In this document: in pieces, positions 1 through 8,880 of the stretch
How positions within the stretch are numbered: position 1 is the stretch's first letter
How the letters are laid out: every line of letters begins with the position of its first letter
Assembly: GCA_903857495.1 (NCBI GenBank)
Contig: CAIOFF010000030.1
Coordinates: 1-52,218 of the forward strand
DNA length: 52,218 bases
Direction of reading: 5' to 3'
From: an uncultured Holophagaceae bacterium
GTDB lineage: Bacteria; Acidobacteriota; Holophagae; Holophagales; Holophagaceae
The notes under the pieces: model-generated
Seen by the model: the letters and a program-made list of their open reading frames with translations, nothing else
The model's database searches: none
What the model was told of the DNA's origin: nothing
Made by a program: the position numbers and the translations under genes

Positions 1-434
1 AGGAGCGGCCCCGCCGCACCTTCGGCTCCGCCGAGCGCCCCGCCCGGCCCCGCCGGGAAGAGGGCGACACCCGTCCCCGCACCGGCCCCAGCGACCGTCC
101 CGCTCGTCCGCGCCGCGACGAAGGCGAGGAGCGGCCGCGCCGCACCTTCGGTTCCGCCGAGCGCCCCGCCCGGCCCCGCCGGGAAGAGGGCGAGGCCCGT
201 CCCCGCACCGGTCCCAGCGACCGTCCCGCTCGTCCGCGCCGTGATGAAGGCGAAGAGCGGCCCCGCCGCACCTTCGGCTCCGCCGAGCGCCCCGCCCGGC
301 CCCGCCGGGAAGAGGGCGACACCCGTCCCCGCACCGGCCCCAGCGACCGTCCCGCTCGTCCCCGTCGCGACGAAGGTGAAGAGCGGCCCCGCCGCACCTT
401 CGGCTCCGCCGAGCGTCCCGCCCGGCCCGAGAGC
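1..434 (+). repeat. 126-bp in-frame tandem repeat (about 3.4 copies)
   Basis: Equivalent positions (GARGAGCGG) recur at 126, 252 and 378, an exact 126-bp period, with a partial copy before 126 and a degenerating copy after 378. Each unit encodes 42 residues and itself looks like two diverged 63-bp halves, each starting near RPARPRR. Copies differ by only a few substitutions, which points to recent expansion or gene conversion. The array is coding and is neither CRISPR nor a mobile element. Confidence 0.9.
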
Positions 435-560
435 CGCCCGCGTCCCGGCGGCGCGCCTGCTGGCGACCGCCCTCAGCGGACCTACACTGAGGGAGCCGCG
501 GGTCGACCCGCGCGCAAGCCGGCCCCCCGTCCCGGCAAGCCCAAGCCCCGGAAACCCTAA
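1..560 (+). CDS. C-terminal arginine-rich tail of a protein that begins upstream (partial)
   Basis: An open frame enters from the left edge (first full codon at 3) and ends at TAA 558-560. It encodes about 185 residues of low-complexity Arg/Pro/Glu/Gly sequence built from a 42-residue repeat (units such as RPARPRREEG and ERPRRTFGSAE), ending in a basic tail GKPKPRKP. This frame has the GC-rich third positions typical of the window; a second frame open over 241-597 does not end in a plausible protein. Tails like this occur on RNA-binding enzymes such as DEAD-box helicases and rRNA pseudouridine synthases, where they are thought to bind RNA. The catalytic part lies outside the window, so the enzyme cannot be named. 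Confidence 0.75.
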   Translation, partial: ERPRRTFGSAERPARPRREEGDTRPRTGPSDRPARPRRDEGEERPRRTFGSAERPARPRREEGEARPRTGPSDRPARPRRDEGEERPRRTFGSAERPARPRREEGDTRPRTGPSDRPARPRRDEGEERPRRTFGSAERPARPESRPRPGGAPAGDRPQRTYTEGAAGRPARKPAPRPGKPKPRKP

Positions 561-584
561 GTCCTTCCCTCCCTGGTGGGTTCC

Positions 585-1037
585 ATGCGCCTCCTGACCT
601 GCCTCCTAGTTTTCCTGCCGCTGGCGGCCCAGGATGCGGTCGGCTTGCCCGTTACCAGCCCAGGCTTCCGGTCCAGGTTCGAGACGGATCCCCTCACTCG
701 GGTGCAGCTTGTTTCCCCAGGGTGCTGGGAAGGTCTGCTGCTCAACGCCGCTCTTCGCCCTCTGCCGGCACCCCAGCGGCGCGCCGGACAGGCCACGGTG
801 GAGGTGTGGGATCTGGCCTACCACGAGACCCCCCGCCAGGAGACCTTCGGCCTCTATGAGCGGGATCTGCGGAAGAGCCTCACCCGGCTCATGACGCAGC
901 CGCCTTCCAGCCACGCCGCCATCGAACTAGGGGAGCTGATGTTCACAGACCCGGCGCACCCGGAACGGCTGGACCTGACCCGGGTGCAGTCTCTGCAGGA
1001 GCGGTTCAACCGACCGCCGGGCTCAACGCGGCGCTAG
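585..1037 (+). CDS. Small exported protein of unknown function
   Basis: A 150-residue protein. The ATG at 585 places a typical signal peptide at the N-terminus (MRLLTCLLVFLPLAAQDAVG), with cleavage likely near residues 16-20. An in-frame GTG at 576 would only add three residues. The mature part has two Arg/Leu-rich helical stretches (for example YERDLRKSLTRLM) and no motif I recognise. It lies 25 bp after the repeat-tail gene on the same strand and converges on the pterin dehydratase gene. The export prediction is reasonably safe; the function is unknown. Confidence 0.6.
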   Translation: MRLLTCLLVFLPLAAQDAVGLPVTSPGFRSRFETDPLTRVQLVSPGCWEGLLLNAALRPLPAPQRRAGQATVEVWDLAYHETPRQETFGLYERDLRKSLTRLMTQPPSSHAAIELGELMFTDPAHPERLDLTRVQSLQERFNRPPGSTRR

Positions 1038-1046
1038 TCCGGACCC

Positions 1047-1355
1047 TCAGATATGCTCCTGGTAGAGCTTGTCCAGGGCCAGGGCCATGTCCAGGTCGCG
1101 CTGAGTGACGCCGCGGCTGACGTGGGTCGTGAGAATGGCCACCACCCAGCGGTAGCCGAGGGTCAGGTCGGGATGGTGATTCGCCCGCTCGGCGTATTCG
1201 GCGGCGGCGACCACGAAGCCCAGACCCCGTGGGTAGGCGGAGAACACGTAGCGGCGGCGGAGGGTGAGCCCATGGGAGTCCCCCTGCGCCACCCACTCCG
1301 GGTGCAGCTGGATAAAGGCCTCGAGGGCGTCGGGACTGACCAGATCCTTGGACAT
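1047..1355 (-). CDS. phhB: 4a-hydroxytetrahydrobiopterin dehydratase (pterin carbinolamine dehydratase)
   Basis: A 102-residue protein, the usual length for this family. It carries the family signature NHHPDLTLGYRWV followed by LTTH, with the two adjacent histidines that bind the pterin carbinolamine and act in dehydration. The enzyme dehydrates 4a-hydroxy-tetrahydropterin to regenerate cofactor after aromatic amino-acid hydroxylation, and some bacterial members have other pterin-related roles. The start at 1355 was chosen because AGGAG sits 6 bases upstream and the frame above it (to 1400) is not conserved-looking. No aromatic amino-acid hydroxylase is present in the window, so the physiological partner is unknown. 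Confidence 0.9.
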   Translation of the reverse strand: MSKDLVSPDALEAFIQLHPEWVAQGDSHGLTLRRRYVFSAYPRGLGFVVAAAEYAERANHHPDLTLGYRWVVAILTTHVSRGVTQRDLDMALALDKLYQEHI

Positions 1356-1402
1356 CGGCACTCCTGTAAGCCATCCTACAGCTGCATCCTGTGAGTCCAT
1401 CC

Positions 1403-2161
1403 ATGCCCTTTGACCCTCTCCCCCTGCACGGCCGCACCGCCTTCGTCACCGGGTCCTCCCGGGGCATCGGTCGGGCCATCGCCGTGGAGCTCGGTCGCTG
1501 GGGGGCGGACGTGGTGGTCCACGCCCAGAAGAACCTGGACCTGGCCGAGTCCACTGCCGCCGAGATCCGGGGCCTGGGCCGCCGCTCCCTGGCCTTGTTG
1601 GCGGACGTGCGGGTGAAAGCCGACCTGGAGGCCGCCGCGGACCGCGTGAAGGCTGAGCTGGGGCCGGTGGACATCCTCGTGAACAACGTCGGCACCCGGC
1701 AGGACGGGCCCTTCATCCTCATGAGCGAGGAGAAGTGGGACGAGGTCATGAATGTGAACCTCCGCGGCACCGTCTACGCCACGAAGGCCTTTGTCCGGGG
1801 CATGATGGCGCGCAAGTGGGGCCGTATCGTCAACATCGTCAGCCCCACGGGCATCATCGGCATGGCCGGCCAGACCAACTATGGCGCCAGCAAGGGCGCC
1901 ATCATCGCCCTGACCCGCAGTCTGGCCCGGGAGATGGCCCCCTTCGGCGTCCTAGTGAACGCCGTGAACCCCGGCTTCATCCACACCGAGCTGACCGCGG
2001 ACGTCTCTGAGGAGACCAAGCGGGAGCTGCTGTCGCCCACCATCCTCAAGCGGCAGGGCGAGCCCGAGGAAGTGGCGAGCGTGGTGGCCTTCCTGTGCTC
2101 CAACTTCTCCAGCTACATGAGCGGCCAGATCGTGAACGTGGACGGCGGGCTCTGTCCATAG
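1403..2161 (+). CDS. SDR-family oxidoreductase (FabG-like 3-oxoacyl-ACP reductase)
   Basis: A 252-residue short-chain dehydrogenase. The N-terminal Rossmann motif TGSSRGIG binds NAD(P)H. NNVG replaces the common NNAG, the catalytic serine lies in VSPTG, and the catalytic pair is YGASK (YxxxK). The C-terminus [10 protein letters not shown] is typical of FabG-type enzymes. It probably reduces a 3-oxoacyl thioester or a similar carbonyl, but many SDRs share these features and the substrate is not settled. ATG 1403 is preferred to GTG 1391; neither has a good ribosome-binding site. It diverges from the pterin dehydratase gene and converges on folD. Confidence 0.85.
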   Translation: MPFDPLPLHGRTAFVTGSSRGIGRAIAVELGRWGADVVVHAQKNLDLAESTAAEIRGLGRRSLALLADVRVKADLEAAADRVKAELGPVDILVNNVGTRQDGPFILMSEEKWDEVMNVNLRGTVYATKAFVRGMMARKWGRIVNIVSPTGIIGMAGQTNYGASKGAIIALTRSLAREMAPFGVLVNAVNPGFIHTELTADVSEETKRELLSPTILKRQGEPEEVASVVAFLCSNFSSYMSGQIVNVDGGLCP

Positions 2162-2168
2162 GACGAGC

Positions 2169-3086
2169 CTAGGCCAGGGTCTGACCCGCCGCCCAGAGGG
2201 TGTTGGCCAGCAGCCCCGCGATGGTGAGAGGCCCCACCCCGCCGGGAACCGGGGTCACGGCAGAGGCGACTGCCATGGCCTCGCCGAACCGGACGTCGCC
2301 GCAGAGGACCGCGCCCTTGGTCCTCAGCACCTCCAGCTTCCGGGGCTCGGCGGCGAAGATGCGCTCGCCCAAGGCCAAGTCCTCGACCCGGTTGATGCCC
2401 ACGTCCAGCACCACCGCACCGGGCTTCACCCAGGAGCCTTCCACCAGGCCGGGCTGACCCACGGCGGCCACCAGCAGGTCCGCCTCCCGGCAGACCGCCG
2501 GCAGATCCCGGGTGCGGCTGTGGGCGATGGTCACCGTGGCGTGCTGCTCTAACAGCATGAGGGCCATGGGCTTGCCGACGATCTCGCTGCGGCCCAGCAC
2601 CACGGCCCGCAGCCCCTTCAGGGCCAGGCCATGGTGGGCCAGCAGGGACATGCAGGCGGTGGGGGTGCAGGGGCGCAGGCCCGGCAGACCCTCCAGCAGC
2701 AGGCCCTGGTTCATGGGATGGAACCCGTCCACGTCCTTGGCCGGGCTGATGCGGTGCAGGGCCCGCTTGGAATCGAGCCCCTTGGGCAGGGGCAGCTGCA
2801 CCAGGATGCCATCCACCGTGGGGTCCGCGTTCAGCCGGTCGATGAGGCCATCCACCTCGGCCTGAGGGGTGTCCGAGGCCAACCGGAACTCCAGGGACCG
2901 GATGCCCACCCGGCCACAGGCGGCGCCCTTGTTGCGGACGTAGACCTGGCTGGCCGGGTCCTCGCCCACCAGCACCACGGCCAGGGCGGGTGCGCGCAGC
3001 CCCTTGGCCAGCCGGGCCTCCACCCGGAGCCGCACCTCCTCGAGCATGCGGTCCGCGTGCGCCTTGCCGTCCAGGATCGTGGCCAT
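2169..3086 (-). CDS. folD: Bifunctional methylenetetrahydrofolate dehydrogenase / methenyltetrahydrofolate cyclohydrolase
   Basis: A 305-residue FolD. Recognisable parts are the substrate-binding segment [17 protein letters not shown] with the catalytic lysine in YVRNK, the [10 protein letters not shown] motif, the NADP-binding region [14 protein letters not shown], and the C-terminal [15 protein letters not shown]. It interconverts 5,10-methylene-, 5,10-methenyl- and 10-formyl-tetrahydrofolate in the cytosol, supplying one-carbon units for purines and formyl-Met. The start at 3086 has AAGGGGG upstream; the frame continues to 3137 but that extension is unlike the family. It diverges from the rimP operon. 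Confidence 0.96.
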   Translation of the reverse strand: MATILDGKAHADRMLEEVRLRVEARLAKGLRAPALAVVLVGEDPASQVYVRNKGAACGRVGIRSLEFRLASDTPQAEVDGLIDRLNADPTVDGILVQLPLPKGLDSKRALHRISPAKDVDGFHPMNQGLLLEGLPGLRPCTPTACMSLLAHHGLALKGLRAVVLGRSEIVGKPMALMLLEQHATVTIAHSRTRDLPAVCREADLLVAAVGQPGLVEGSWVKPGAVVLDVGINRVEDLALGERIFAAEPRKLEVLRTKGAVLCGDVRFGEAMAVASAVTPVPGGVGPLTIAGLLANTLWAAGQTLA

Positions 3087-3194
3087 GGTCGCCCCCTTCA
3101 CCTCCATTGAATCCGAGGGGCCCCCAGCCCTCACCAACTAATTGCATCCGGGCAGCAGCTTGTTTCCCGCCAGGGGACGCGCCGTTATGCCGCC

Positions 3195-3223
3195 TTGAGG
3201 TTCCTGGCAAAAGGCGGTAGACT
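3195..3223 (+). promoter_or_regulatory. Sigma-70-like promoter of the rimP-nusA-infB operon
   Basis: TTGAGG (3195-3200), a 17-base spacer and TAGACT (3218-3223) form a good housekeeping promoter. It would start transcription near 3230, giving a leader of about 80 nt that contains the hairpin at 3270-3298. Confidence 0.6.
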
Positions 3224-3269
3224 TCAGGCTCAATTCGGCCATGGCTTCCCGTCTCGGGTGCCAAGACTG

Positions 3270-3298
3270 GGTGGGTTCGACCCACCTTTTTTGTTTTT
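3270..3298 (+). terminator. Terminator-like attenuator in the rimP leader
   Basis: GGTGGGT-TCG-ACCCACC (3270-3286) is a perfect 7-bp stem with a 3-nt loop, followed at once by TTTTTTGTTTTT (3287-3298). It lies between the promoter and rimP, so it should terminate some transcripts before the operon. Control of nusA operons by NusA-responsive termination in the leader is known from other bacteria; applying that here is inference. Its position also argues against a rimP start at the upstream ATG 3241. Confidence 0.75.
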
Positions 3299-3312
3299 AT
3301 CCCGGAGTGTCA

Positions 3313-3882
3313 GTGGATCTGAAGAAAGTGCAGCCTCCTCTCGAGCGCCAGCTGGCCCTGCTGGGCTATGAGCTGGTGCAACTCGAGACCGCCCGCGAGG
3401 GCAAGGACGAAGTGCTGCGCCTCTACATTGACCACCTGGACGCCGAGACCAGCCGCCGCAAGGTCACCCTGGATGACTGCACGACCGCCCATGAGGGCCT
3501 CCTGCTCTGGCTCGACGTGGAGTTCCCGGACCTGCGCGAGAAGCTCGGCATCGAGGTCAGCAGCCCCGGCATGGAGCGTCCCCTGGTCAAGGCGGACCAC
3601 TTCCGCCGCTTCGCCGGCCGCCTCTGCCGCGTGCAGACCGCCGCGCCCATCAATGGGCAGAAGCGCTTCAAGGGCTGGATCGGCCCCCTGGAAGGCACGA
3701 ACATCACCCTGGAGGAGGACGGCGTCCTGAAGACCGTGCCCCTCGAGGCAATCCAGAAGGCGCGTCTTGCGCCTTTCGACGAGGAAAAGACCCCGCGGCC
3801 CAAGCAGTTGGCCGCCCGTTTCACTGAAGCACCTGATGCCGGCGGCGTAGAGACAAGCGCCGTCGAAGAAGAGGAGGCCTGA
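3313..3882 (+). CDS. rimP: Ribosome maturation factor RimP
   Basis: About 189 residues, the usual RimP size. The N-terminal domain has LGYELVQLETARE and the LDDCTTAHEGL segment; the middle has the family motif EVSSPGMERPL; the C-terminus has an SH3-like RFKGWIGPLEG region and an acidic tail. RimP assists 30S subunit assembly. GTG 3313 was chosen because CGGAG lies 5 bases upstream; GTG 3307 is possible, while ATG 3241 would put the leader terminator inside the gene. It ends one base before nusA, the standard operon order. Confidence 0.93.
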   Translation: MDLKKVQPPLERQLALLGYELVQLETAREGKDEVLRLYIDHLDAETSRRKVTLDDCTTAHEGLLLWLDVEFPDLREKLGIEVSSPGMERPLVKADHFRRFAGRLCRVQTAAPINGQKRFKGWIGPLEGTNITLEEDGVLKTVPLEAIQKARLAPFDEEKTPRPKQLAARFTEAPDAGGVETSAVEEEEA

Positions 3883-3883
3883 C

Positions 3884-5203
3884 ATGGCAACGGTAGCAAC
3901 GACCTTTTTTGACAGCGTGAAGATGATCGCTGCGGAAAAGGGGATCCCCGAGGAAGACGTCTTCGCGGCGGTGGAGGAAGCCCTCGCCAAGGCTGCGGAC
4001 AAGTACTTCAATGCCCAGGACTTCTACGGCAACTTCCAGGCCCAGATGGACCGGGAGACCGGCGAGTTCCACGTTTACGCCCTGAAGCAGGTCGTGGCCG
4101 AGGTTGAAGAAGAGGATCTTGAGATCAGCCTGACGGAAGCCCAGCAGCTGAACCCCGATGCCGCCGAGGGCGACACGCTCTGGCTGCCCCAGGACACCAG
4201 CCAGCTCGGTCGCATCGCCGCCCAGGCCGCCAAGCAGGTGCTGGTGCAGAAGGTCCGGGAAGCGGAGCGCGAGCGCATCTTCACCGAGTTCGCCGACCGC
4301 ATCGGCGAGGTGCTGGTGGCCGAGGTCAAGCGCTTCGAGAAGAGCGCCATCATCCTCGAGATCGACCGGGTGGAAGCCATGCTCCGCCGCAGCGAGGCCC
4401 TCCGCGGGGACCGCTTCGACAAGGGCCAGCGCATCAAGGTCGTCATCGTCAGCGTCGATCGCAGCGCCAAGGACCCCCAGGTCCAGGTCAGCCGCACCGA
4501 TCCGCGGCTGCTCATCAAGCTCTTCGAGAACGAGGTGCCCGAGATCCATGACGGCACTGTGGTCATCCGCAACTGCGTCCGGGAAGCCGGGGACCGCGCC
4601 AAGGTGGCCGTCCACAGCCTCGATCCCGATGTGGATCCCGTGGGCGCCTGCGTGGGCCTCAAGGGCAGCCGCGTCCAGGCCATCATCCGCGAGCTGAAGA
4701 ACGAGAAGATCGACATCGTGCGCTACTCGGACGACTCGGCCCAGTTCATCGCCAATGCGCTGAACCCGGCCAAGGCCCTCCGCGTGAACCTGGTGGATCC
4801 TGAGGGACGCCGGGTCGAGGTCGTGGTGGACGACGAGCAGCTCAGCGTCGCCATCGGCAAGCGGGGCCAGAACGTTCGCCTCGCCGCCAAGCTGACGGGC
4901 TGGAACATCGATGTCCGCAGCGAGTCCGACAAGCGGCGCGAAGCCGAGGCCGCCATGGGCCTGGCGCTTCCGCAGCCGGTTGCCGAAGCGGCCGAGGAAG
5001 AGGCTCCGGCCTCCTCCCTCCTCGACATCATCCAGGTCGACGGCCTGGATGCCACCCTCGCGGAGCGCCTAGCCGCCGCGGGTTATCCCGACGCCAAATC
5101 CCTCTACACTGTGACTGCCGAACAGCTCATGCAGGTGGAAGGTCTGGATCAGGATCTGGCCTTCCGTCTCATCGATGCCGTGCAGGCTCACTTCGGGGAG
5201 TAG
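3884..5203 (+). CDS. nusA: Transcription termination/antitermination factor NusA
   Basis: A 439-residue NusA. Order: N-terminal RNA-polymerase-binding domain (about 1-130), S1 domain (about 135-200), KH1 and KH2 domains with VGACVGLKGSRVQ and SVAIGKRGQNVRLA, then an Ala/Glu linker and a single C-terminal helix-hairpin-helix-type repeat (about 380-439, LLDIIQVDGLDATLAERL). NusA modulates pausing, intrinsic termination and antitermination. The start at 3884 follows rimP by one base with GAGGAG upstream. The leader hairpin suggests autoregulation. Confidence 0.97.
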   Translation: MATVATTFFDSVKMIAAEKGIPEEDVFAAVEEALAKAADKYFNAQDFYGNFQAQMDRETGEFHVYALKQVVAEVEEEDLEISLTEAQQLNPDAAEGDTLWLPQDTSQLGRIAAQAAKQVLVQKVREAERERIFTEFADRIGEVLVAEVKRFEKSAIILEIDRVEAMLRRSEALRGDRFDKGQRIKVVIVSVDRSAKDPQVQVSRTDPRLLIKLFENEVPEIHDGTVVIRNCVREAGDRAKVAVHSLDPDVDPVGACVGLKGSRVQAIIRELKNEKIDIVRYSDDSAQFIANALNPAKALRVNLVDPEGRRVEVVVDDEQLSVAIGKRGQNVRLAAKLTGWNIDVRSESDKRREAEAAMGLALPQPVAEAAEEEAPASSLLDIIQVDGLDATLAERLAAAGYPDAKSLYTVTAEQLMQVEGLDQDLAFRLIDAVQAHFGE

Positions 5204-5261
5204 GCTGTAGTCCTGCAGCCCCTCCCTTATTCCCACCCCCAGGCCGAGGTAGTCCGCTTAC

Positions 5262-8200
5262 ATGCTGCGTATCAACCAACTCGCCAAAGAGCTCGGAGTC
5301 GCCAATCAGGAGGTCATTGAGGCCTGTGAGAAGCGTCTGGGCCTCCAAGGGAAGAGCCATAGCTCCAACCTCACCGATGACCAGGCGGATCAACTGCGCC
5401 GGGGTTTCCAGGGCAAGCAGAAGGGCGAATCCGATGCCCCTCCCCTCGCCCTGCACAAGCCCTCCGCCGCCGTCCGGATCGTCAAGGGCCCACCCGCCGC
5501 GGCCAAGGCCGAGCCGGAGGCCCTGCCTGAGCCCCCCCGGCCCGCCCCCGCGGTCCTGGTGAAGAAGGCCGAACCCCGACCCGAGGTCGAGCCCACGCCG
5601 GAGCCGCGCCCCGAGCCCGTGGCCGCCGCCGAGCCGGCCCCCCGGCCTGAGCCCGCCCCCGAAGTCAGGGCCGAGGCTCCCGCCGCGGCCGCTGAAACGG
5701 CCCCGGCCAAGCCCGTCGTGGCCGCCCCGGAGCCCCAGGAGACCTTCTCCCGCCTGAAGGTGTCCTCCGGCACGCCCGCCCCGGCCCCCCGGGATGACAA
5801 GCCCGCCCGCTACATCCAGCTGCCTCCGGCCCGTCCCACGGGTCCCATGGCCCCGCGTCCGGCTCAGCCCCAGGTGACCGGTGCCGCCTCCGCGCCCCTG
5901 TCCTCCGGGCCCCGCCCCGAAGCCGGCGCGCGACCCATCGTGCAGCGGCCCGGCCAGACCCCGGGCAATGTCCAGCGGTCCGGAATGCCCCAGAAGGAAA
6001 AGGCCGTCCTCCAGATGGCCACCAACACCGGCCGCGGGGAAGTCCGCCACGAGCCCCTGCCCCCGACCAATCCCACGCGGCGCCCCTACATCCCGCCTGC
6101 CATCACCGAGATGAGGACAGACCAGGGCTACTCCCGCATCAAAATGTCGGATACCCCCGCCCCCGCCCCCCGAGTCCAGGAGCCCGCCCGCTACATCCAG
6201 CTGCCCCAGGCCCGTCCTGTGGGCGGCGTGCGGCCCCAGGGACCTGGTGGACGCCCCGGCGGTCCCGGCGGTCCCAGCCGTCCCGGCATGGGCCCCAGCC
6301 GTCCTGGCATGGGCCCCAGCCGTCCTGGCATGGGCCCCAACCGCGGTCCCGGCGGCCCCAGTCGCGGTCCCGGCGGCCCCCGTCCCGGCGGCCCTGGTCG
6401 TGGCCCCTCCCTCCCGGCCGCAGGCCCCATTGATCCCAACAGCCAGAAGGGCCCCGGTCGCGGCGCCCATCAGGGTGGCAAGAAGAAGAAGGGCGGCTAC
6501 GTCCGGAGCAAGGAAGAGGAACTCGACCTCAAGCTCCGCCAGCCCCGTTCCCGCGCTCAGCAGGTCGCCGGCGAATACATCGAAGACGAGATCGGCATCG
6601 TCATGCTGTCCGAAGGCGTGACCGTCAAGGAACTCGCCGAGAAGTGCAGCCGCCCCGCCAAGGATGTCGTGGCCAAGCTCCTCCACCGGGGCATCTTCGC
6701 CACCATCAACCAGCCTCTCGACACCGAGATGGCCAAGGAGATCGCCCGTGAGTTCGGGTTCCTGGCCGACATCGTCACCTTCGAAGAGGATGTCCAGATC
6801 ATGGCCGATGAGGCCGGCGAGGTACAGGGCGAGAAGCTGCCCCGGCCTCCCGTCGTCACCATCATGGGCCACGTCGATCACGGCAAGACCTCGCTCCTGG
6901 ACGCCATCCGCAAGACCAAGGTGGCCGCCGGGGAAGCGGGCGGCATCACCCAGCATGTGGGCGCCTACCACGTCGACGTGAAGGATCCCAACACGGGCCT
7001 GATGCGCCAGGTGGTCTTCCTCGACACCCCCGGTCACGAAGCCTTCACCAAGATGCGTGCCCGCGGCGCCAAGGTCACGGACATCGCCGTCCTGGTGGTG
7101 GCCGCCGATGACGGCGTCATGCCCCAGACCGTGGAGTCCATCAACCACGCCAAGGCTGCGGACGTGCCCCTCGTGGTCGCGATCAACAAGATCGACAAGC
7201 CCGGCTCCAACCCGGACAAGGTCCAGCAGGGCCTGCTCCAGTACAGCGTCCAGACCGAAGCCTACGGAGGCGACGTGCCCGCCGTCCTGGTGAGTGCCAA
7301 GACCAAGCAGGGCCTCGACGAGCTCCTGGAGACGCTGCTTCTGGTGGCCGACATGAAGGAGCTCAAGGCCGTCTACGACTGTCCCGCGGCCGGGTCCATC
7401 ATCGAAGGCCGTCTTGATCGCGGCCGGGGTCCCGTGGCCACGGTCCTGGTGCAGCGCGGCACCCTGCGCGCTGGCGACATCTTCGTGGCCGGTGCCACCA
7501 TGGGCCGCGTCCGCGCCATGTTCGACGACCTGGGCCGCAAGGTTTCGGAAGCGGGTCCGTCCAGCGCGGTGCAGATCCTCGGCTTCGAGGAAGTGCCCTC
7601 CGCCGGCGACAACTACCAGGTGGTGGAGGACGAGCCCAAGGCCCGCACCATCGTCACCTTCCGCCAGGAGAAGGCCAAGCAGGCCGCGCAGCAGAAGCAG
7701 CGCGCCACCCTCGAGACCCTCTTCAGCACGCTCAAGGATGGCCAGGTCAAGGAGCTGCCCCTCATCATCAAGGCTGACACTCAGGGTTCTGTCGAATCCC
7801 TCGTGGGCCAGCTGGAGCGGCTCAGCACCGAGAAGGTCCGCGTGCGCATCATCCACAGCGCCGCCGGCACCGTCACCGAGAACGATGTCCTCCTCGCCGA
7901 GGCCTCCAAGGCCACCATCATCGGCTTCCACACCAAGGCTGAGAAGAAGACCATGGAGCTGGCGCGTGAGGAAGGCGTGGATCTGCGCTTCCACGACATC
8001 ATCTACAAGGTCACCGAGGAGATCGAGCAGGCCATGGTCGGCCTCCTGGATGCCACCGACAAGGAGACCGTCCACGGCCAGGCGGAAGTTCGCCAGCTCT
8101 TCAAGATCGGCCGCGTCGTTATCGCCGGGTCCTTCGTCACTGAGGGCAAGGTCCAGAAGAGCAACAAGGTCCGCGTGAAGCGCGGCGAGGAGACCCTCTT

Positions 8201-8363
8201 CGAAGGCACCCTGAAGAGCCTCAAGCGCTTCAAGGAGGATGTCTCCGAGGTGAAGAACGGCCTCGACTGCGGCATCGCCATCGAGGGCTACGACGAGCTC
8301 AAGGAAGGCGACGTGCTGGAGTTCTTCAGCCGCGAGAAGGTCATCGCGACCAGCCTCAGCTGA
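5262..8363 (+). CDS. infB: Translation initiation factor IF-2
   Basis: A 1033-residue IF-2, long for the family because of its linker. Residues 1-50 are an IF2-N module. Residues 53-430 are a disordered Pro/Ala/Arg/Gly linker containing a duplicated segment (162-194 and 290-321, sharing PARYIQLP) and three GPSRPGM heptads at about 337-357. A second IF2-N module lies near 445-510. The G domain starts near 530 with GHVDHGKT (536-543), DTPGHEAF (from 588) and NKID (642-645). Domains II-IV follow. IF-2 brings initiator tRNA to the ribosome. It is third in the operon, 58 bp after nusA. Confidence 0.97.
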   Translation: MLRINQLAKELGVANQEVIEACEKRLGLQGKSHSSNLTDDQADQLRRGFQGKQKGESDAPPLALHKPSAAVRIVKGPPAAAKAEPEALPEPPRPAPAVLVKKAEPRPEVEPTPEPRPEPVAAAEPAPRPEPAPEVRAEAPAAAAETAPAKPVVAAPEPQETFSRLKVSSGTPAPAPRDDKPARYIQLPPARPTGPMAPRPAQPQVTGAASAPLSSGPRPEAGARPIVQRPGQTPGNVQRSGMPQKEKAVLQMATNTGRGEVRHEPLPPTNPTRRPYIPPAITEMRTDQGYSRIKMSDTPAPAPRVQEPARYIQLPQARPVGGVRPQGPGGRPGGPGGPSRPGMGPSRPGMGPSRPGMGPNRGPGGPSRGPGGPRPGGPGRGPSLPAAGPIDPNSQKGPGRGAHQGGKKKKGGYVRSKEEELDLKLRQPRSRAQQVAGEYIEDEIGIVMLSEGVTVKELAEKCSRPAKDVVAKLLHRGIFATINQPLDTEMAKEIAREFGFLADIVTFEEDVQIMADEAGEVQGEKLPRPPVVTIMGHVDHGKTSLLDAIRKTKVAAGEAGGITQHVGAYHVDVKDPNTGLMRQVVFLDTPGHEAFTKMRARGAKVTDIAVLVVAADDGVMPQTVESINHAKAADVPLVVAINKIDKPGSNPDKVQQGLLQYSVQTEAYGGDVPAVLVSAKTKQGLDELLETLLLVADMKELKAVYDCPAAGSIIEGRLDRGRGPVATVLVQRGTLRAGDIFVAGATMGRVRAMFDDLGRKVSEAGPSSAVQILGFEEVPSAGDNYQVVEDEPKARTIVTFRQEKAKQAAQQKQRATLETLFSTLKDGQVKELPLIIKADTQGSVESLVGQLERLSTEKVRVRIIHSAAGTVTENDVLLAEASKATIIGFHTKAEKKTMELAREEGVDLRFHDIIYKVTEEIEQAMVGLLDATDKETVHGQAEVRQLFKIGRVVIAGSFVTEGKVQKSNKVRVKRGEETLFEGTLKSLKRFKEDVSEVKNGLDCGIAIEGYDELKEGDVLEFFSREKVIATSLS

Positions 8364-8385
8364 CGCGACCTTCGTTTCCACCCCG

Positions 8386-8412
8386 AAAAGGACCCGTTCG
8401 CGGGTCCTTTTT
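8386..8412 (+). terminator. Intrinsic terminator after infB
   Basis: AAAAGGACCCG-TTCG-CGGGTCCTTTTT: a 7-bp GC stem extended by A-T pairs, a UUCG tetraloop and a T-run. It closes the rimP-nusA-infB unit. Confidence 0.93.
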
Positions 8413-8438
8413 ATTGGGTTTCATGACGACGCCGTCGC

Positions 8439-8467
8439 TTGCATACGAGCAGGTGGTCCTATATGAT
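8439..8467 (+). promoter_or_regulatory. Sigma-70-like promoter of the DUF485-actP operon
   Basis: TTGCAT (8439-8444), exactly 17 bases, then TATGAT (8462-8467). Transcription would start near 8474, leaving an untranslated leader of about 85 nt before the ATG at 8560. I see no clear operator in the leader. Confidence 0.65.
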
Positions 8468-8559
8468 TTCTTCATCTACCAACCTGTACAGCAATGCCAT
8501 ACCCCTACTCCCCACACCGGGCAGGTAGGGCACCACTTTCACAAGGAGGGGCACCAGCC

Positions 8560-8880
8560 ATGAGCAGTGAGATGTATGAACTGATGCGGAGCAATCCCAA
8601 GTTCCAGACGCTGGTGAAGCGCCGGGGGCGCTTCGCCTGGACCATGTCTGCCATCACCCTGGTGATGTTCTATGGCTTCGTGCTGGTGGTGGCGTTCAAG
8701 CCCGCCCTGCTCGGCCGCCCCATCTCCGAAGGCTCCATGCTGACCGTCGGCGTCGTCGTCGAGTTCTTCATGTTCGTCTTCTTCTGGATCCTGACTGCGA
8801 TCTACGTGGTCCGGGCCAATGGCGAGTTCGACTCGCTGACCCAGGAAATCATCAAGGAAGCCCAGAAGGAGGGCAAGTAA
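8560..8880 (+). CDS. DUF485 membrane protein (YjcH-like), partner of ActP
   Basis: A 106-residue protein with two transmembrane helices (about residues 27-47 and 61-83) and the family-typical N-terminus NPKFQTLVKRRGRFAW. DUF485 proteins are encoded directly before SSS-family acetate symporters and are thought to assist them; the precise role is unsettled. ATG 8560 was chosen over the 22-codon longer frame because AAGGAGG lies upstream. The stop codon overlaps the actP start by one base, implying translational coupling. Confidence 0.93.
   Translation: MSSEMYELMRSNPKFQTLVKRRGRFAWTMSAITLVMFYGFVLVVAFKPALLGRPISEGSMLTVGVVVEFFMFVFFWILTAIYVVRANGEFDSLTQEIIKEAQKEGK

Noticed and set aside
1-434. CRISPR-like or satellite array
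   Set aside because: The period is 126 bp with no unique spacers and is divisible by three; it is a coding repeat.
241-597. 118-codon plus-strand frame over the repeat array
   Set aside because: The frame in phase with codon 3 and ending at 560 has the window's third-position bias and a sensible basic C-terminus; this one is a shifted reading of the same repeats.
3241-3312. Extended N-terminus of RimP from ATG 3241
   Set aside because: It would place the leader hairpin and T-run inside the coding region and adds sequence (Cys/Phe-rich) unlike RimP.
5169-8381. 1070-codon antisense reading frame opposite infB
   Set aside because: The plus strand encodes a full IF-2 with all G motifs. High GC with strong third-position bias keeps the antisense frame open; its Leu/Gly/His/Asp-rich product resembles no protein.
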